NCBI GenBank assembly: GCA_007115705.1
Contig: QXEO01000211.1
Coordinates: 62,001 to 126,000 of the forward strand
Source of the DNA: Dactylis glomerata
Taxonomy: Eukaryota; Streptophyta; Magnoliopsida; Poales; Poaceae
Length of the DNA stretch: 64,000 bases
Direction: 5' to 3'
Shown: positions 1 to 12,687 of the stretch, piece after piece
How positions within the stretch are numbered: position 1 is the stretch's first letter
Layout: each line of letters begins with the position of its first letter
The notes under the pieces: model-generated
Seen by the model: the letters and a program-made list of their open reading frames with translations, nothing else
What the model was told of the DNA's origin: nothing
The model's database searches: none
Position numbers and translations under genes: made by a program

Positions 1-123
1 TTTTTTTTGAAAGGGTAAAACAGTGGGAGAGAGTCCCACTGAAATTTTTTATAGATTGGGGGAATTTACAAAGTGTACAAATTTACAGTATTAACAAAGT
101 AAAAGTTGCAAAAAGGAAAAAGT

Positions 124-3100
124 TTATGTTACAGTGTGTAGCCAATCTACAAATTGATCATGGAATTTCTTCTTTATTCTGAAGGCTAGCATTCTAAGTT
201 CATTCACATAGATAGCCTTCCAGCTAGCCCATCTTGCTTCTTGGTTCTTGAAGATTTTATTGTTTCTGATTATCCAAATACTCCAGGAGGCCAAGATTAT
301 GATATCCATGCCGAATGGAAGCTTCAGTAAATCTTTCATGTTGGAAATAGCTTCCAAAACTGAGAGATTTTTTGTTCTTCGAGGACAAATAAAATCCCAG
401 CATTCCTCAGCAAAAGGGCATGACCAAAAAAGGTGAACAAGTGTTTCTTCTTGTCTGCATTCTAGGGTCGCACAGTCATAACATGTAAGAACAAAAAATT
501 TCCTCCCTAGCAAATTCCTTGTGTTTAGTCTGTCGTGAAGAAGTAGCCAGAAAAAGAACTTATGCTTTGCTTGACAACTGGAATTCCAAACCCAAGTGAA
601 GTGAGGAGGGCATTGCTGATAACCAATCAAAGCTTTATATGCTTTTTGGGTGGAGAATTCAGTCGAATTCCAAATATAGCTCCATTTATCTATTTCACCC
701 GAATTAATTCTCTCCTGGGTAGCCTCACACAATGTTTCTAGGTCTTGGAATTCTGAATATGCTTCCTGAGACAAAGGCAAGTGAAAGAGGTTTTCAAGGA
801 ATTCAGCATGAATTGTTTCATGAATAGTGATGTCCATCTTCTTGGCAAAAGAGGCTAGGTGTGGAAGTTTTTGAAAGAGACAATTATCTGACCAGAGGTC
901 AGTCCACAAATATGTTGTTTTCCCATCTCCAATGTTGCAATGACTTATACCTTTAAATTTGTCCAGCAATTTTAAATGTGCTTTCCACCAAAAAGATCCT
1001 TCCATATGATTTCTAGGGATTTGACCATTACTGTAATAAGAATTCCAGACTAATTTTACCCATGGAATATCATGCCTGTTGAAAAATTTATGAAGGTTTT
1101 TGAGGAGAAGCACTTCATTCTGAGTAGTAAGGTCCAGCACACCCAGTCCTCCTTGATTTTTTGGCCTACAAATCTTTTCCCATGCCACAAGGGCATGCCC
1201 TCTTGACTGTACCTCATTGTTCTTTTTTTCCAAAGGTAGTGTCTCATATATTTTACAATTTGCTTTTTGATTGAGACAGGAATATCAAGGCAGCACATGA
1301 AAAATATAGGGAGAGATGAGAGAACTAATTTGACCATCAACAATTTTCCACCATAATCCAGAAAGTCAGCAATTCCATTCAGCCTTCTTTCCACCCTTTG
1401 CACAATTGGCAAGAAAAATTCCAAGCTTGGTTTTGTGACCCCTAATGGCAGACCTAGATAAGTGAATCGCAAGCTGCTTTGCTTACATTGCAGGGTTCTT
1501 GCAAAATGAGTGAGCCTGCCTTCATCCAGATTGATAGGCATCATACAAGACTTTGAATAATTAACTTTGAGTCTAGTAGATTCAGAGAAGGCATGCAAAA
1601 TACCTTTCAAGCAGATAAGCTATGTAGCATTTGCTTTGACAACAATGAGGGTATCATATGCATATTGGATTACAGGAAAGTCTGGATTTGCATTTCTGGG
1701 TAAAGGTGGAGTCATTACACCAGAGTGCATAGCTTTATTCAGAATTGTTTGGAGGAAGTCAGCAGCAAGCACACACAGCAAAGGTGAAAGGGGATCACCT
1801 TGCCTAACTCCCCTTTTGCAGTAAAACTTTTTCCCTGGAACACCATTCAGAAGAACTGATGAAGAGCCAGATTCCAAGATCATTTCTATCCATTTGATCC
1901 ACTTATCCCCAAACCCTCTAGCTTTAAGGATCTCAATGATTGTAGAATGTTCAATTTTATCAAAGGCCTTTTCAAAGTCTAATTTCAGAATCAATATTTC
2001 CTCCTTTGATTTATGACATTGAAAGAGATATTCAAAAGCCCAACCTAAGCAGTCTTGAATAGATCTTTTCTTCAGAAAGCCATATTGGTTACTGTGAACA
2101 AGCTTCAATATTACCTTCTGCAATCTATTTGCCAGTAATTTGGTAATGATTTTAAGAACACTATTTAGTAGAGAAATGGGCCTGAAATCATTAGCAGAAA
2201 CTGGATTATCCCCTTTTGGAATTAAGGTAATGAAGGAGGAGTTGATACTTTCTAAAGCAACTTTTTCATCATAGAAGTCTTGGATTAACTCCTTCACATC
2301 TTTTGCAATGATTGACCAGCAACTCTTAATGAACTCATTATTAAAGCCATCAGGACCAGGGGATTTGTCATTAGGTAGATCATCAATCACATCTTGGATT
2401 TCTTTCTCAGAAAAAGGGCTCTCCAGAGCAGCCAATGAATCAGGATCCAAGTTTTGACCATACATTTCTCTCAGATTGAATTTCATAGAAGTTTTATCAG
2501 ATTGTCCCATTCTCTCTTTGAAAGTTTTCCATAGCAAAGCAGCCTTACCATCATGGTATGAAATTTCCACTTGCTCATCATTTAGAAGCATTGAAATATA
2601 GTTGTTTCTATAGTTGATGGTGGCTTTAGTGTGAAAGAACTTGGTGTTCTCATTACCCAATTTTACCCATTTGATTTTTCCTCTTTGCTTCCAATATACA
2701 TTCTGGTTATGGAGCAGCTTAAGCACATGAGATTTCAGAATATCTCTTAAATTCCACTCCTCAGTAGTTAAATCCCTCCATTCTTCCATGATATCCAGAA
2801 GATCAATTGTTTCATTTACCTTGGCAATCAGATTTTTTATGCAAGGAATCTTTTTAGCCCAAAGCTTTAAGCCTCTTCTTAGATTTTTGAATTTTGCATT
2901 AATCCTCTTGGCACTATCAGGATAATTAACAAGGATATTCCAAGCATTTTCCACTATCTCTTTAAAGCTGCTATGATTAAGCCAGAAATTTTCAAATCTG
3001 AATATTTTAGCTCTTGGAATTTTTGTACCAATGGCCACCACACAGGGGACATGATCAGAAGTTGGCTTTGATAAAGGGTACACCATAGTGGAAGGGTAGG

Positions 3101-3742
3101 ACAGGCTCCAGGAAGCAGAGGTGAAAAACCAATCTATCTTTCAAGAAGTGGTTCTTTTTGCATGTTGCTCCAAGTAAATTTTCTACCCTTCAGAGGTAAT
3201 TCCACCAATCCCAGATTACTGATGGCATCATTGAAAAGAAGCATAACATTAACATCTCCCCCAGGCTTCTTTCTGTCATTTGGGTTTCTAATAAAGTTAA
3301 AGTCCCCCATCACAATCCAATATGTGTCATCAGCCATGGAGATATTTGAAAACCAGTCCAGGAAAATGGCCTTTCCTTCAGCATGACATGGACCATAAAT
3401 ATTTGTTAGAATCCAAGAATCCAGAGAAAGGTTACTCGTGAATCTTATAGATAATGAAAACTCATTTTGAAATTCAATAGTTCCACTGAACAAAGAACCA
3501 TTCCAGAGAATAATAATCCCACCAGAGGCACCAATTGATGGCAAGAATTCAAATTTATTGAACTTTTTTGGAGCAAATTTCCTTATAAATTGAATGTCAA
3601 AATCTTCCCTCTTAGTCTCCTGGATGCAAACAATATCACAGCCACATTCATCAATCTTATTGGCAATGGCCAGCCACTTATTTTCTAAGTTAATACCCCT
3701 AATGTTCCAGTTCAAAATTTTCCATATTCTGTTGTGATTCAT
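124..3742 (-). pseudogene. LINE ORF2: endonuclease, reverse transcriptase, zf-RVT (broken)
   Basis: ORF2 would nick target DNA and prime reverse transcription there. The chosen start is the ATG at 3742, just before the endonuclease motif LNWNIRG. An upstream in-frame ATG at 3814 has no family support. The APE-type endonuclease shows QETK and GDFNFIRN. Reverse transcriptase shows FITLIPKGD, DFRPISLLN, LKLDFEKAFD and GVRQGDPLSPLL. The C-terminus (about 124-700) has a zf-RVT-type stretch with FFWLLLHDRLNTRNLL and a Cys/His cluster. Breaks are a one-base frameshift near 3140, a TAG at 1620 just after the RT active site, and a frameshift near 1230. The catalytic YADD box reads YAYD near 1650, losing one of the two metal-binding aspartates. 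It is a pseudogene. Confidence 0.9.
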
Positions 3743-4006
3743 TGGAAACAAATGGCAGATATTATTTGGTAAATAAAGCAACCCCACAAGAATTGCTTTT
3801 CCACAGACACACAATCAACATGAGATGGGTAATATAAAAGTTTGCTCCATTCCACACATATAGAGAGTTCAAAAGTGACACATCCATAGAAAGATATAAC
3901 CTGCCTCCACAAGTTTTGGCAGACAAGATAACTAGGGGAATTATTACATAGTTGCGAAACAACAGGCCAATTCGCATCAAAAGTGAGCTTGTGCATCATG
4001 ATGAAA

Positions 4007-7000
4007 CTATTTCCATTCTTTCTTCTTTCCCTTCTGGTTGCCACCATCAGCTTCCAGCTTATCCTTGCCTTTCTCCAGCTTCTTCACTTTTTTCATCAGC
4101 TTGGAGATCAGGTTTTCCTCCTCCACCTTACAGAAAGAGGTTGCCAAGTTTTTAACAATTTTAGATTTAAGGTCTGGAGGAGCAGAAGAACATGACAAAC
4201 AGTTCTTATCTTTGCAACTAGAATGGCTCTTAAATCCCTCATTAAGCTCAATAATTCTTGGGCTTCTCCTTACCACAGTATCCACCAAAGGAGCATTTCC
4301 CCTTCTCTTTCTTTTGGGAGCAGAGGGAGGGTGCAGGGGCATTTCTTCATCAACACCCTGAGATGATTCTCCCAAAACAGAAATTGTGCATTTAGGAACT
4401 TGACTAACAACACATTTTTTAGGGACAAGAAAGGAAATACATTCTTGGTCTTCATTTTCCTTAATTATGTTCCACAATGAACTATTGAGAAACTTCTTTG
4501 TCCAATCAAACTTTTCTGGAGTAAGCACCATTAAGGTAATGAAATTGAACCAATTAGTAGGGATTTCCAATAGCTTGCATGAAGAGTTATTCATCTGTTC
4601 TATGATGTGAGGAGCAAAGTATTTCTCCCAAAGAAGCATGCCCTCAGCAGAGAATTTCTCAGTGTCTTTTCTGGGGATGAAATGGGTTTTGACCATTCCA
4701 AGCTGAAGATGAGCAACTTCTGGAGGGACAAAGTCATTGAAGTGAAACATCTCAAGATTTGGATCTGAGAGATTGTCATCTAAGAGCATATCATTCTTAG
4801 GATCAATTTTTGGCTGAGATACCTCCTCTTCTTCCTCATCTTCAGAATCTGAATCAATATCATGGTAAGCCATCATGATATTCTGCATTCCAATACCAAG
4901 CTGCATAAAGTTTTCCATATTAAGAGCTTGAGAATCTCCTTTGACATTAATAGGAATGATAGCATCTTCCTGGATAAACTGCATGTTATCATCCAATTGT
5001 TGATTAGCCTCTTGCTGATTAACTTCTTCATTTAGGGCATTCACTTGAGGGATTGGATTGTTATTGGACTGTTCACCATCAGACAAAGAAATAGTGATAG
5101 TAAGGCTGCTTTACAAGTCTAAACCTTCAGCATTTCCTTCCACATTGTCAGCAGCATTGGCTAAATTGTTCAGAAATTGCTTGCTGAACATCAGGGTCCC
5201 ACTGCTCATCACCCCACTTCATATTGTTTCCATTTTGCTGCACAGGAGGAGGTACAAAGTTAACAAGAGGTAGAGGATGTGGGTCTGCCCCATCTTCAGG
5301 TGCAGGGTCTTCATCTTGTGGGCCTGCACCAAGCAGAGTCTGTTGCAGCACCTCAATGGAGAAAGTCCAAGATTCAGTATCTGGATTATCCCCATCTGTC
5401 AGCCTGATACTTTTTGGTATTTCCTGCAGCTCAGTGCATCTAACCTTGGCAATGATTCTTCCTTTATTTCTTTCATCATTTTCCCAAAATAAAAAATGGC
5501 CAAACTTGCAAACCACGGCAGTGACATCCTTTGTGGACCAGTTATCCAGGGGAGGCCCAACCATAAGAATCCAGCATTCCCTGTTCAGGTTAGCCCTCCT
5601 CCAGTTGGAGCCCTCATTGTGCTTGACAAAGGAAATATTGATGTCCTAGAACTGATGTGGACTTTCTACAATCAACATATCTCTGTCTCTATAGTGCGCA
5701 AATCGCACATAAGCCTGACCAAATGGACACCTCTGCACATCTCTAACCCCAACCCGAGCAACATTGGCCAAGAAATCTTCTAGAACATCTCGAACGTTAG
5801 CAAAGAGTACCTGACCTTCTGGCATTGGATTGATTGTCGCAATGGCAAACTCTTCATGGCGGCGACGGCGGCGAGGCAGAACCACCCGATGAACCACAGT
5901 TCGGCCTTCAATGTGCTGAATCTGAAACCCCAGCGGCACGAAAGGTTGAGGGTCGATAGGAATGTTTGCCTTTGCCGAAAACTTTGCCGGAGCAGCAGCC
6001 GAGGGGGGAGAGGAGCTGGGGTTTACTGTTGCTCTAGAAGGCGAGGAGGCAGGGGAATTGGGCGACACACTCGAGCCAAAAAAGGAAAAGAGCTCCTTGA
6101 AGGTTGAAAAAACTTTTACCGGTGTCACCGGCCCACGGGCCTTGAACCAAGAAAGGCAAGAGGAATCGGGCCAGTTATTGGGATCGGGCGTCGGGAAGGA
6201 AGCAAATCGCATAAAGGGAATCAAGCCCGGTAATGATGAAGATTTTGCCTTTTTTGGCACCCAAATTTCCCGCCCATTACTATAATTTGAAGAAGGCATT
6301 GATTTGCGAATTATTCGATTAGTAATTCTATTGTCTCCATTGACCACCTGAGCGTAACTTTTGCGCTCATTGCCAGCATTATCACGATTAATGCTAATAA
6401 TTTTTTTTGAATTGTCACTAATGCTGGAGTTAGAGGGAGAAATTACCGGCTCCATTTTAGAAGGAAATGAGAGACGTTCAAAAACTGATAATTTCCCAAT
6501 AACTTTGCTTTTTGATCTTTGAACATGAGTGCATTCGGCATCTTACTCTAAATAATATTTTCTCTCCTTGAATTCCCAATTTGGTCCACCTCTTCCCCAT
6601 AACAAGAAATGAAGAACAAAGTCTTTCTCAAAAAAATTGCCCGAATTATAAATTTCAAAACCAACTGATCTAGAGGCAATAGCAAATTTGAACACTCTTC
6701 CACGAAGAAGTGAAACTTGAAAATGAGAAGCCTCGCCACCAAAGCAAGCTTGCAGAGAAACACTAACCGTACGCACGTCAAGTTTGAAATTTGAACGACC
6801 AAAAGCAACCACCAAGAAAAAAAGCCTCTTACGGAATCCAGGAGAGAAATTGACAGAATGCCCAAGATTTTTAAATATATCTTCAGCAAATTGAGTTCCT
6901 CTAGCAAAGTTGAATTGAGGAGGAGATACCTGCAATTCTTGAGCACTAGACTTCAAAGGATCCTCAGCAACACATGTATCAATGATCTTAGAATTCTGAT

Positions 7001-7502
7001 CGGAAGAAGGAGAAATTTGATCACCAATTATCACCTTATGAACTGGAAGCTCAATCTGATTGCCCTTAGAAATGGATTCATTCTCCAGAAGGAAACGAGC
7101 ATCTATCAAAATTTCTTCATTGTTTAGCAAAACCAGCCGTTGAGCAAGTGGCCTCAGAATAAGGAAACCAGATCGCCATGAAGACCAATCACCATTGACA
7201 AAAGGAGAACATTGCACTTTCCAGCGCAAAACAGGAGGTTCTTTGGCCGGCCAAGGAGACTTGATGCTTGAAACCACCATGGACATGTGAGAGGGGAACC
7301 TCACCAAAGAACCATCATGGATTACCTCCCCATTTTCGAGAGCACGACCAACCAAAGGATCCTCACTTTCATTGAGAAGAACTAACCACTTGGATCGAGA
7401 AAGCACCAGAGAACCTTTTGAGAACTTACCATCGTCCCAGAGCCGATTGGTGTTGAAAGAAGCCACCCATCGACCAACAGGAGGATCCAAGGAACCTACC
7501 AT
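4007..7502 (-). pseudogene. LINE ORF1, RNA-binding/Gag-like protein (broken)
   Basis: ORF1 of grass LINEs is thought to bind the element RNA. The N-terminal part (7502-6543) contains RKRLFFLVVAFGRSNFKL and later LLWGRGGPNWEF, a pattern I know from ORF1-type proteins of grass LINEs. After a TAA at 6543 the same frame continues into a Ser/Pro-rich linker and a second domain with EEFAIATINPMPEGQVLF and CPFGQAYVRFAHYRDRD (6455-5646). After a TAG at 5646 it continues with ECWILMVGPPLDNW (5564-5148). A frameshift near 5150 leads to an acidic, Gln-rich tail ending in a Lys-rich stretch at 4007. The ATG at 7502 is the first after the leader. The intact protein would be about 1160 residues. About 265 bases separate it from ORF2. 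Confidence 0.75.
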
Positions 7503-7640
7503 GTGAGAAGGCGCCGGCGCCAGAGCGCCACCGGCGGTGCACCAGGGCCAAAACCCTAGCTTGAGATCACCATGACCTCACCTCTCCTCTCCTCCCTGGT
7601 TCTTCCTTGGTTGTGTGCGTGCGTCTAGACCCAATGGAGT

Positions 7641-10100
7641 GTTTGAAGAGAAAATTGAAAAACCTTTGGAGCTTAATTTACATGCTAATAGTGTTGTTAG
7701 TATGAATGCTTTGAACACCGTTATTGCTAATGCTATAGAAAAGTCTAAGCTTCGGGAAGCTGGTTTTGTTAAGCATGATATTTTTAGTTCCCCAGCTTTA
7801 GTGGAGAAAGTTTGCTCTGATGATATTTTATCTCCCATATGTGATATTTCTAATGATGCTTGTGCTCCTCATCCTTTTAAAATACCTATGAAAATTGTTG
7901 AACATGCTATGAATAACTGCTATTTAGGAGATGGAACTGTCCATCCTGGTGATCATTTGCTCTTTCTACATGAATTATGCGAGTTGTTCAAGTCTGCAGG
8001 TATTTCAATGAACCGAGTTAAGAAGAAGCTATTCTCTTTATCATTGAAGGGCAGAGCTGTGGAATGGTATAAAACACTAAAGGATGGCCGACCTATTGAT
8101 TGGGAGGAAATTGTACCTCTCTTTTATTCTAAATTCTACCTTCTAGTGAGGTTTATAAAGATAGGAATTATATTTATATTTTTCATCCACGTGAGGGAGA
8201 AAGCATTGCCTAAGCATGGGGAAGATTGAAGTCACTAATGCTCAAATGTCCTATTCATGATCTTCCCTATAATATTGTCATTAATAATTTTTATGCAAGG
8301 CTTTCAGGATATTACAAGGGCTATCTAGATGGATGTTTTGATGTGTCTTTCACAAGCAAGGATGTTGACACCAAGTGGGATCTGCTTGAAACAATTCAAA
8401 GAAATATCAAAGATTGGGATAGCAACAAAGGTAAAGGATCAGGTATAAATTACGAGTATGATTGCATTAAGTCTTTCGCTAAAACTGCTGATTTTCAAGA
8501 GCTTAGTGCTAAATATGGTCTTGATCCTCAAATTATGGTTGATTGTTTTAGCGCCTTTGCTTTCCATATTAATGTTCCTAAAGGAAATGGGGAAGTGTAT
8601 CATGAACCTTTTAAAGACACTTGCATAGAAAGTGATATTGTTATTGATGATTGTAATAAACATGCTCAAATTTCTGAAAGTACTACTTCTTATAAGCATG
8701 TTAATTTTTGTGGAGTACATAGACCTTGTGAACAGAGTCACAACAAAGAAGATTATTGTATCCACCACGGGAATGAAGAAACCCGAATGTGGCATAAGGC
8801 TCTTGATGAGCTTGGTGAAAAGGTTTGTGAGCTTTATCCTTCTCTTTGTGAACTTTGCAATGACACAGGTCATTTTAATTTTCAATGCTTAGGCCCTAAT
8901 AGTCACCGAATGAGTACCGCAAGTTTGTATTGTGATGACAAAATTACTCTCAATCAGCATGATGAGCTTACTTTGTTTTTGGGGTGTGAAGAGATATCTA
9001 GAAAGACTTCTTTGGTAGATATGAGTGTTTTTGATATTAATAGCACCCTTCATGGTTGTCGTCTCTATTGTGTTAAAGATTGCCTCGCAAACACTTACAT
9101 ACAAAATATTATAAAACATGATGTTTTGCCAAGCTATGACAGGACTGATAGATGTTTCTATCTTATTAATAGAGAGGAGGAATCCTCCAAAGTTTCTTCT
9201 GTTGTTTCTATCAGTAAACCAGATTATGTGGACAAGATGCCTTTCAAGTATCTCCCTCCTGAAGGAGAGAGTAAGAAGAAGAAGAAGAACAAGAAGAAGA
9301 GGAGTAAATGGTGAGAGGAAACGGTATCTTCCCCTAAGCATGTTGCTCCTGTTATAGATTATGATAATTCTGATCTTGATGATGTTCCTATGCCTGTTAC
9401 CTATGTTAGTGATCATGATTGGGAAAAGCACTCTACTTTTGATATTGAAAATCTTTTTGGTACCAATTCTAAGGTTAATAACGGTTGTACCATTAGTACT
9501 ATCCATGTTCTGTCCTATGATGATATGTTTGATGAATATGCTTTGCAAAATAGCTGTTCTCTCGCTTATGATGATACTAAACCTCTAGTTTATGATGGTT
9601 ATGATGATGAGTATAATATTTTCAGTTCACCTACTTTTGAGGAGAAAATTAGTTATGATTACAATATGCCTCCTGTTTTTGATGATTATGGTGACGAGAA
9701 TAATTATTCTGTTGAATCTGCTCCTACTACGATTGTTCATGTGGGGAGTATTAATTCTTTTATGCATGTGGCTCATGATAGGGATGCTTTATGTGATAGT
9801 TATATTGTTAATTCTATTCATGATGCTACTGAAAGTTACTATGAGAGAGGGAAACATGGTTTGATGGATCTCAACAATATTAAGTTTCCCCTCTTTATGT
9901 TGCAAATCTTGAAGTGGCACTTGTTTTATCTATCCATGTTTGCTACTATGTGTCTCGTTGATTTATTTTCTTACAAGATTCCTATGCATAGGAAGTGGTT
10001 TAGATTTAAATATGTTTCATATTTGCTTTTTAATGCTCTCTCTTGCTTCAAGTTCCTTTATGGCACCTTTGCCTTAAGTTCTTTTTGGGCGCCTATGTGA
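7641..10100 (+). pseudogene. G1 Gag-like protein with zinc knuckle and acidic Asp/Tyr-rich tail
   Basis: The N-terminus is lost to the LINE. A retrotransposon Gag domain runs from about 7920 to 8400, with LGDGTVHPGDHLLFLHEL and GRAVEWYKTL. A one-base deletion near 8140 shifts the frame, and a TAA follows at about 8206. Reading resumes in the other frame. A canonical CX2CX4HX4C zinc knuckle lies at 8847-8888. A Lys-rich tract (about 9270-9305) precedes a TGA at 9312, after which the same frame runs on to 10100. This last part is rich in Asp and Tyr, with repeated YDD, YDDE and HDWEKHSTFDIENLFG-type units, and ends in about 70 hydrophobic and basic residues. No protease motif is present. The tail resembles proteins of other Triticeae non-autonomous gypsies, but I know no function for it. 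Confidence 0.75.
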
Positions 10101-12687
10101 GCATTTTCTGAAATTACTGCGCCTAGCTCAAAGGCGTTAAAGAAAAGCACTCTTGGGAGATAACCCACTGTTTCATTTTCAGTACTTTTACTTTTATTAG
10201 AGTCTTGGAAGTTATTACTACTGTAATAACCGCTCCTTATCCTTTTTATTTCGTTGTTGTGCCAAGAGAAACCTCTAATTTGATTGAGGTAAGATTTGGG
10301 GATGTTGCTGTCCTGAAACAGAATTTGGTGCTGCACCATAAACATTCGTGAAAATTCTCTGAATATCTTTTTGACCTGCGATTTCTTGTGCATGTGCCCC
10401 AGGTTATATCCAAACTTTCATTAGTTTTACACTTTTTGATTTGAGTAACAAAAAACCCTCTAAAAATTCGACCTTTGTCAGCTATTCTGTTTTGACAGAT
10501 TTTTGCCACTATTTGTGTTTGCCTCTCGATTGCTTTCTTTTTGAGTTCTTTTGATCACGGAACTTTTGGGTAAGTTGCTACAGTACTATATGCTTTATAT
10601 GTGGTGGTTTTGAGTTGAAATCTGAACCAAAAAGGGGTTGATTCTTTATTATGCTTACACTAATGTTGCTAATAGAATTGTGTTGAGTTTTGTATGAAGG
10701 ATGTTTTCAAGTGTAGGGATTGGAGAATGATGAGATGAGGTGAAGAATGGACAAAAGCTCAAGCTTGGGGATGCCCATGCAACCCCCAAGAAATATCCAA
10801 GAGGTACAAGCATCAAAGCTTGGGGATGCCCCCGAGGCACCCCTTCTTCATCGGCAAAAATCAGGTCACCTTTCAAGACACTATATTTTTATTGCTTCAT
10901 GCACCATGCATTTTTCTTGGAGCGTCTTTACTTTTGTTTTCAGTTTCTTTTGTTTTGTTTGCTGCAATAAATGGTTGGATCACATCATGTTTGTTATGGA
11001 GGGAGATATACTCTGTTTTTTATTGCCAAGAACACTCTTGTTTTCACTCTTATCGTTTAACGAGTGTTCTCTTTTTCTGCTACTGCGTTTAGCTTTCGTT
11101 TTTCGCCTTGATTTTTGTTCAGATCTTGTTATATCTTTGCATCAAGGTGTATTTGGACCTCTGGTCTATGTTTGTTTTCATCAAAAGAGTTGTTTCAAAA
11201 AGGTTTGAATGGTGTTGGAAAAGAGAAAAAGTTTCATGCAAAAAAGTGGTACAAAAAGGAGCTTGTTTAGACTGCGACTTAGACTTTTTCATGCCATGCT
11301 TGATGTAATTTTGATAGTATGCTTAGTGATTTTTGCTATAGCATGACTTGTCTCAAATGACTGAGATTGCTTAATGAGCCTTTGAAAAAAATCATGCGTT
11401 GTTTTTATTATGTGGAAGCATTTATTTGGCTTTGTCCTTTGAAGCTTTATTTTGGTTGACTTGGCGCATGCATACAACATGTTAGACTCATACAAAGTCG
11501 CCATATGCCTCTATGATCATTTGGTTTTTGACTTGTGATACCACTTTATGCTTCTTTCAATGATATTTTGTCGCTATGCATGATTATGGCCGTTATTGCT
11601 CTCTTAGTTGGTCGCTCCTAGTCTTTTGCTAGCCCTCATTTTGTACTAAGTATGAGCTCTACTCATGCATCCAACTCCTAAAAACCAAGTTATGCCAATG
11701 TGTCCACTATAAATTCCTATGCATGGTATTTGTAAGCCATTCCAAGTAAATTTTCATGTGCTACCTTTCAAAAAACCTTCAAAACACTTCCCGTTTTGTG
11801 ACACTGTTTTCAGCTCATGGGGACGTAGTGGTCGGATTTGCTATCTTCCATATTGTCTTATTCCAAAAAGAAAAAAAAGAAAAAGAAAAAAGGCACTCCT
11901 CCATGGTATGTGAATGTTGGTGGGCACCCGATGGAATCGGTTAGCCATGGTTTGTGAAAGGAAAAAATGTGGGGAGGAGTGCCAAGCTTTATAAAAGAGC
12001 ACAAAAGGGCCAATCTCTCTCTCAAAAACTTGCTTCATTTTTGTATGGAAGATAGTAAGAACCCCATTGCCAGTCATTGGCAAAGACAACCACCTCTCAA
12101 AACCCAGTTTTTATCTCTCTGTTTTACAAATGAAAAGCTCTAGCACATGTTTAATCACTGCTTCCCTTTACGAAGGGCCTTTCTTTTACTTTTATGTTAA
12201 GTCTTCCCCTTCTACCTTTATGCACCATCTAAGAGAGCATAGTTGTCATTCTGAGTTTAATGTGCATTGTCCCAAAGTTTATCATTGATTGATTCATGAT
12301 TATGGTTTTGCTTGTTCTTAAATTATTTGTATCTAGTCACCCTCTTAAACTTGAAGGTGTCCTATGCATTTATGTTTTGCTATTCCATGAGGGACAAGCT
12401 GAAAACCATTTGCTATGTCTTTCCATATGATTTGAACACACGTGTGACTTTCAATGTTTCATTTTTCATGATCTTTTGTTTGTGTTCTTTTTCATGTTAT
12501 AACATGGTTGCTAAGTTTCTTCTATCAAGATTATGTCTTTCATGTCCATGTTTTAAGTTCTTTGATCTCAGCACTCAATGCTTTACATCAATGATCAAGA
12601 TTATGATGGTGCATGTCACCTCAAAAATTATTATTTTCTTATCACTTACCTACTCGAGGACGAGCAGGAGTTAAGCTTGGGGATGCT
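10101..12687 (+). other. G1 non-coding 3' domain ending in the polypurine tract
   Basis: No coherent ORF is present. A block starting GCGCCTAGCTCAAAGGCG (10119-10167) follows the Gag stop and recurs at 50201 in G2 and, inverted, at about 60633 in G3. The rest is AT-rich and closely matches 50194-52766 and the inverse of 57747-60640. It contains repeats of AAGCTTGGGGATGCC (about 10765-10835). The last bases before the LTR, TTAAGCTTGGGGATGCT (12671-12687), are the probable polypurine tract for plus-strand priming. Short ORFs here are frames through repeat DNA. Confidence 0.75.

Larger units (their letters stand above)
1..7620 (-). mobile_element. Near full-length plant LINE (L1-like), degenerate
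   Basis: A non-LTR retrotransposon on the minus strand. The T-run at 1-8 is its poly(A) tail read on the plus strand, so its 3' end lies at the window edge. The order from the right is a GC-rich 5' leader (about 7503-7620), ORF1 (7502-4007), then ORF2 with endonuclease, reverse transcriptase and a C-terminal zf-RVT region (3742-124). A roughly 120-nt 3' UTR follows. The right edge is estimated from where gypsy Gag coding begins on the plus strand (about 7640). The left target-site duplication lies outside the window, so the TSD could not be checked. Both ORFs contain stops and frameshifts, so the copy is dead. It lies inside the G1 gypsy and is therefore younger than it. Confidence 0.9.

Noticed and set aside
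8439..9548. Long minus-strand ORFs (8885-8439, 9548-8889) opposite the G1 Gag-like gene
   Set aside because: They are shadows of the plus-strand coding frame, which carries the Gag and zinc-knuckle motifs.
10740..11208. Plus-strand ORFs in the G1 3' domain, also at 50829 and 59695
   Set aside because: Homologous positions in G2 and G3 have different frames and stops, so conservation is at DNA rather than protein level.
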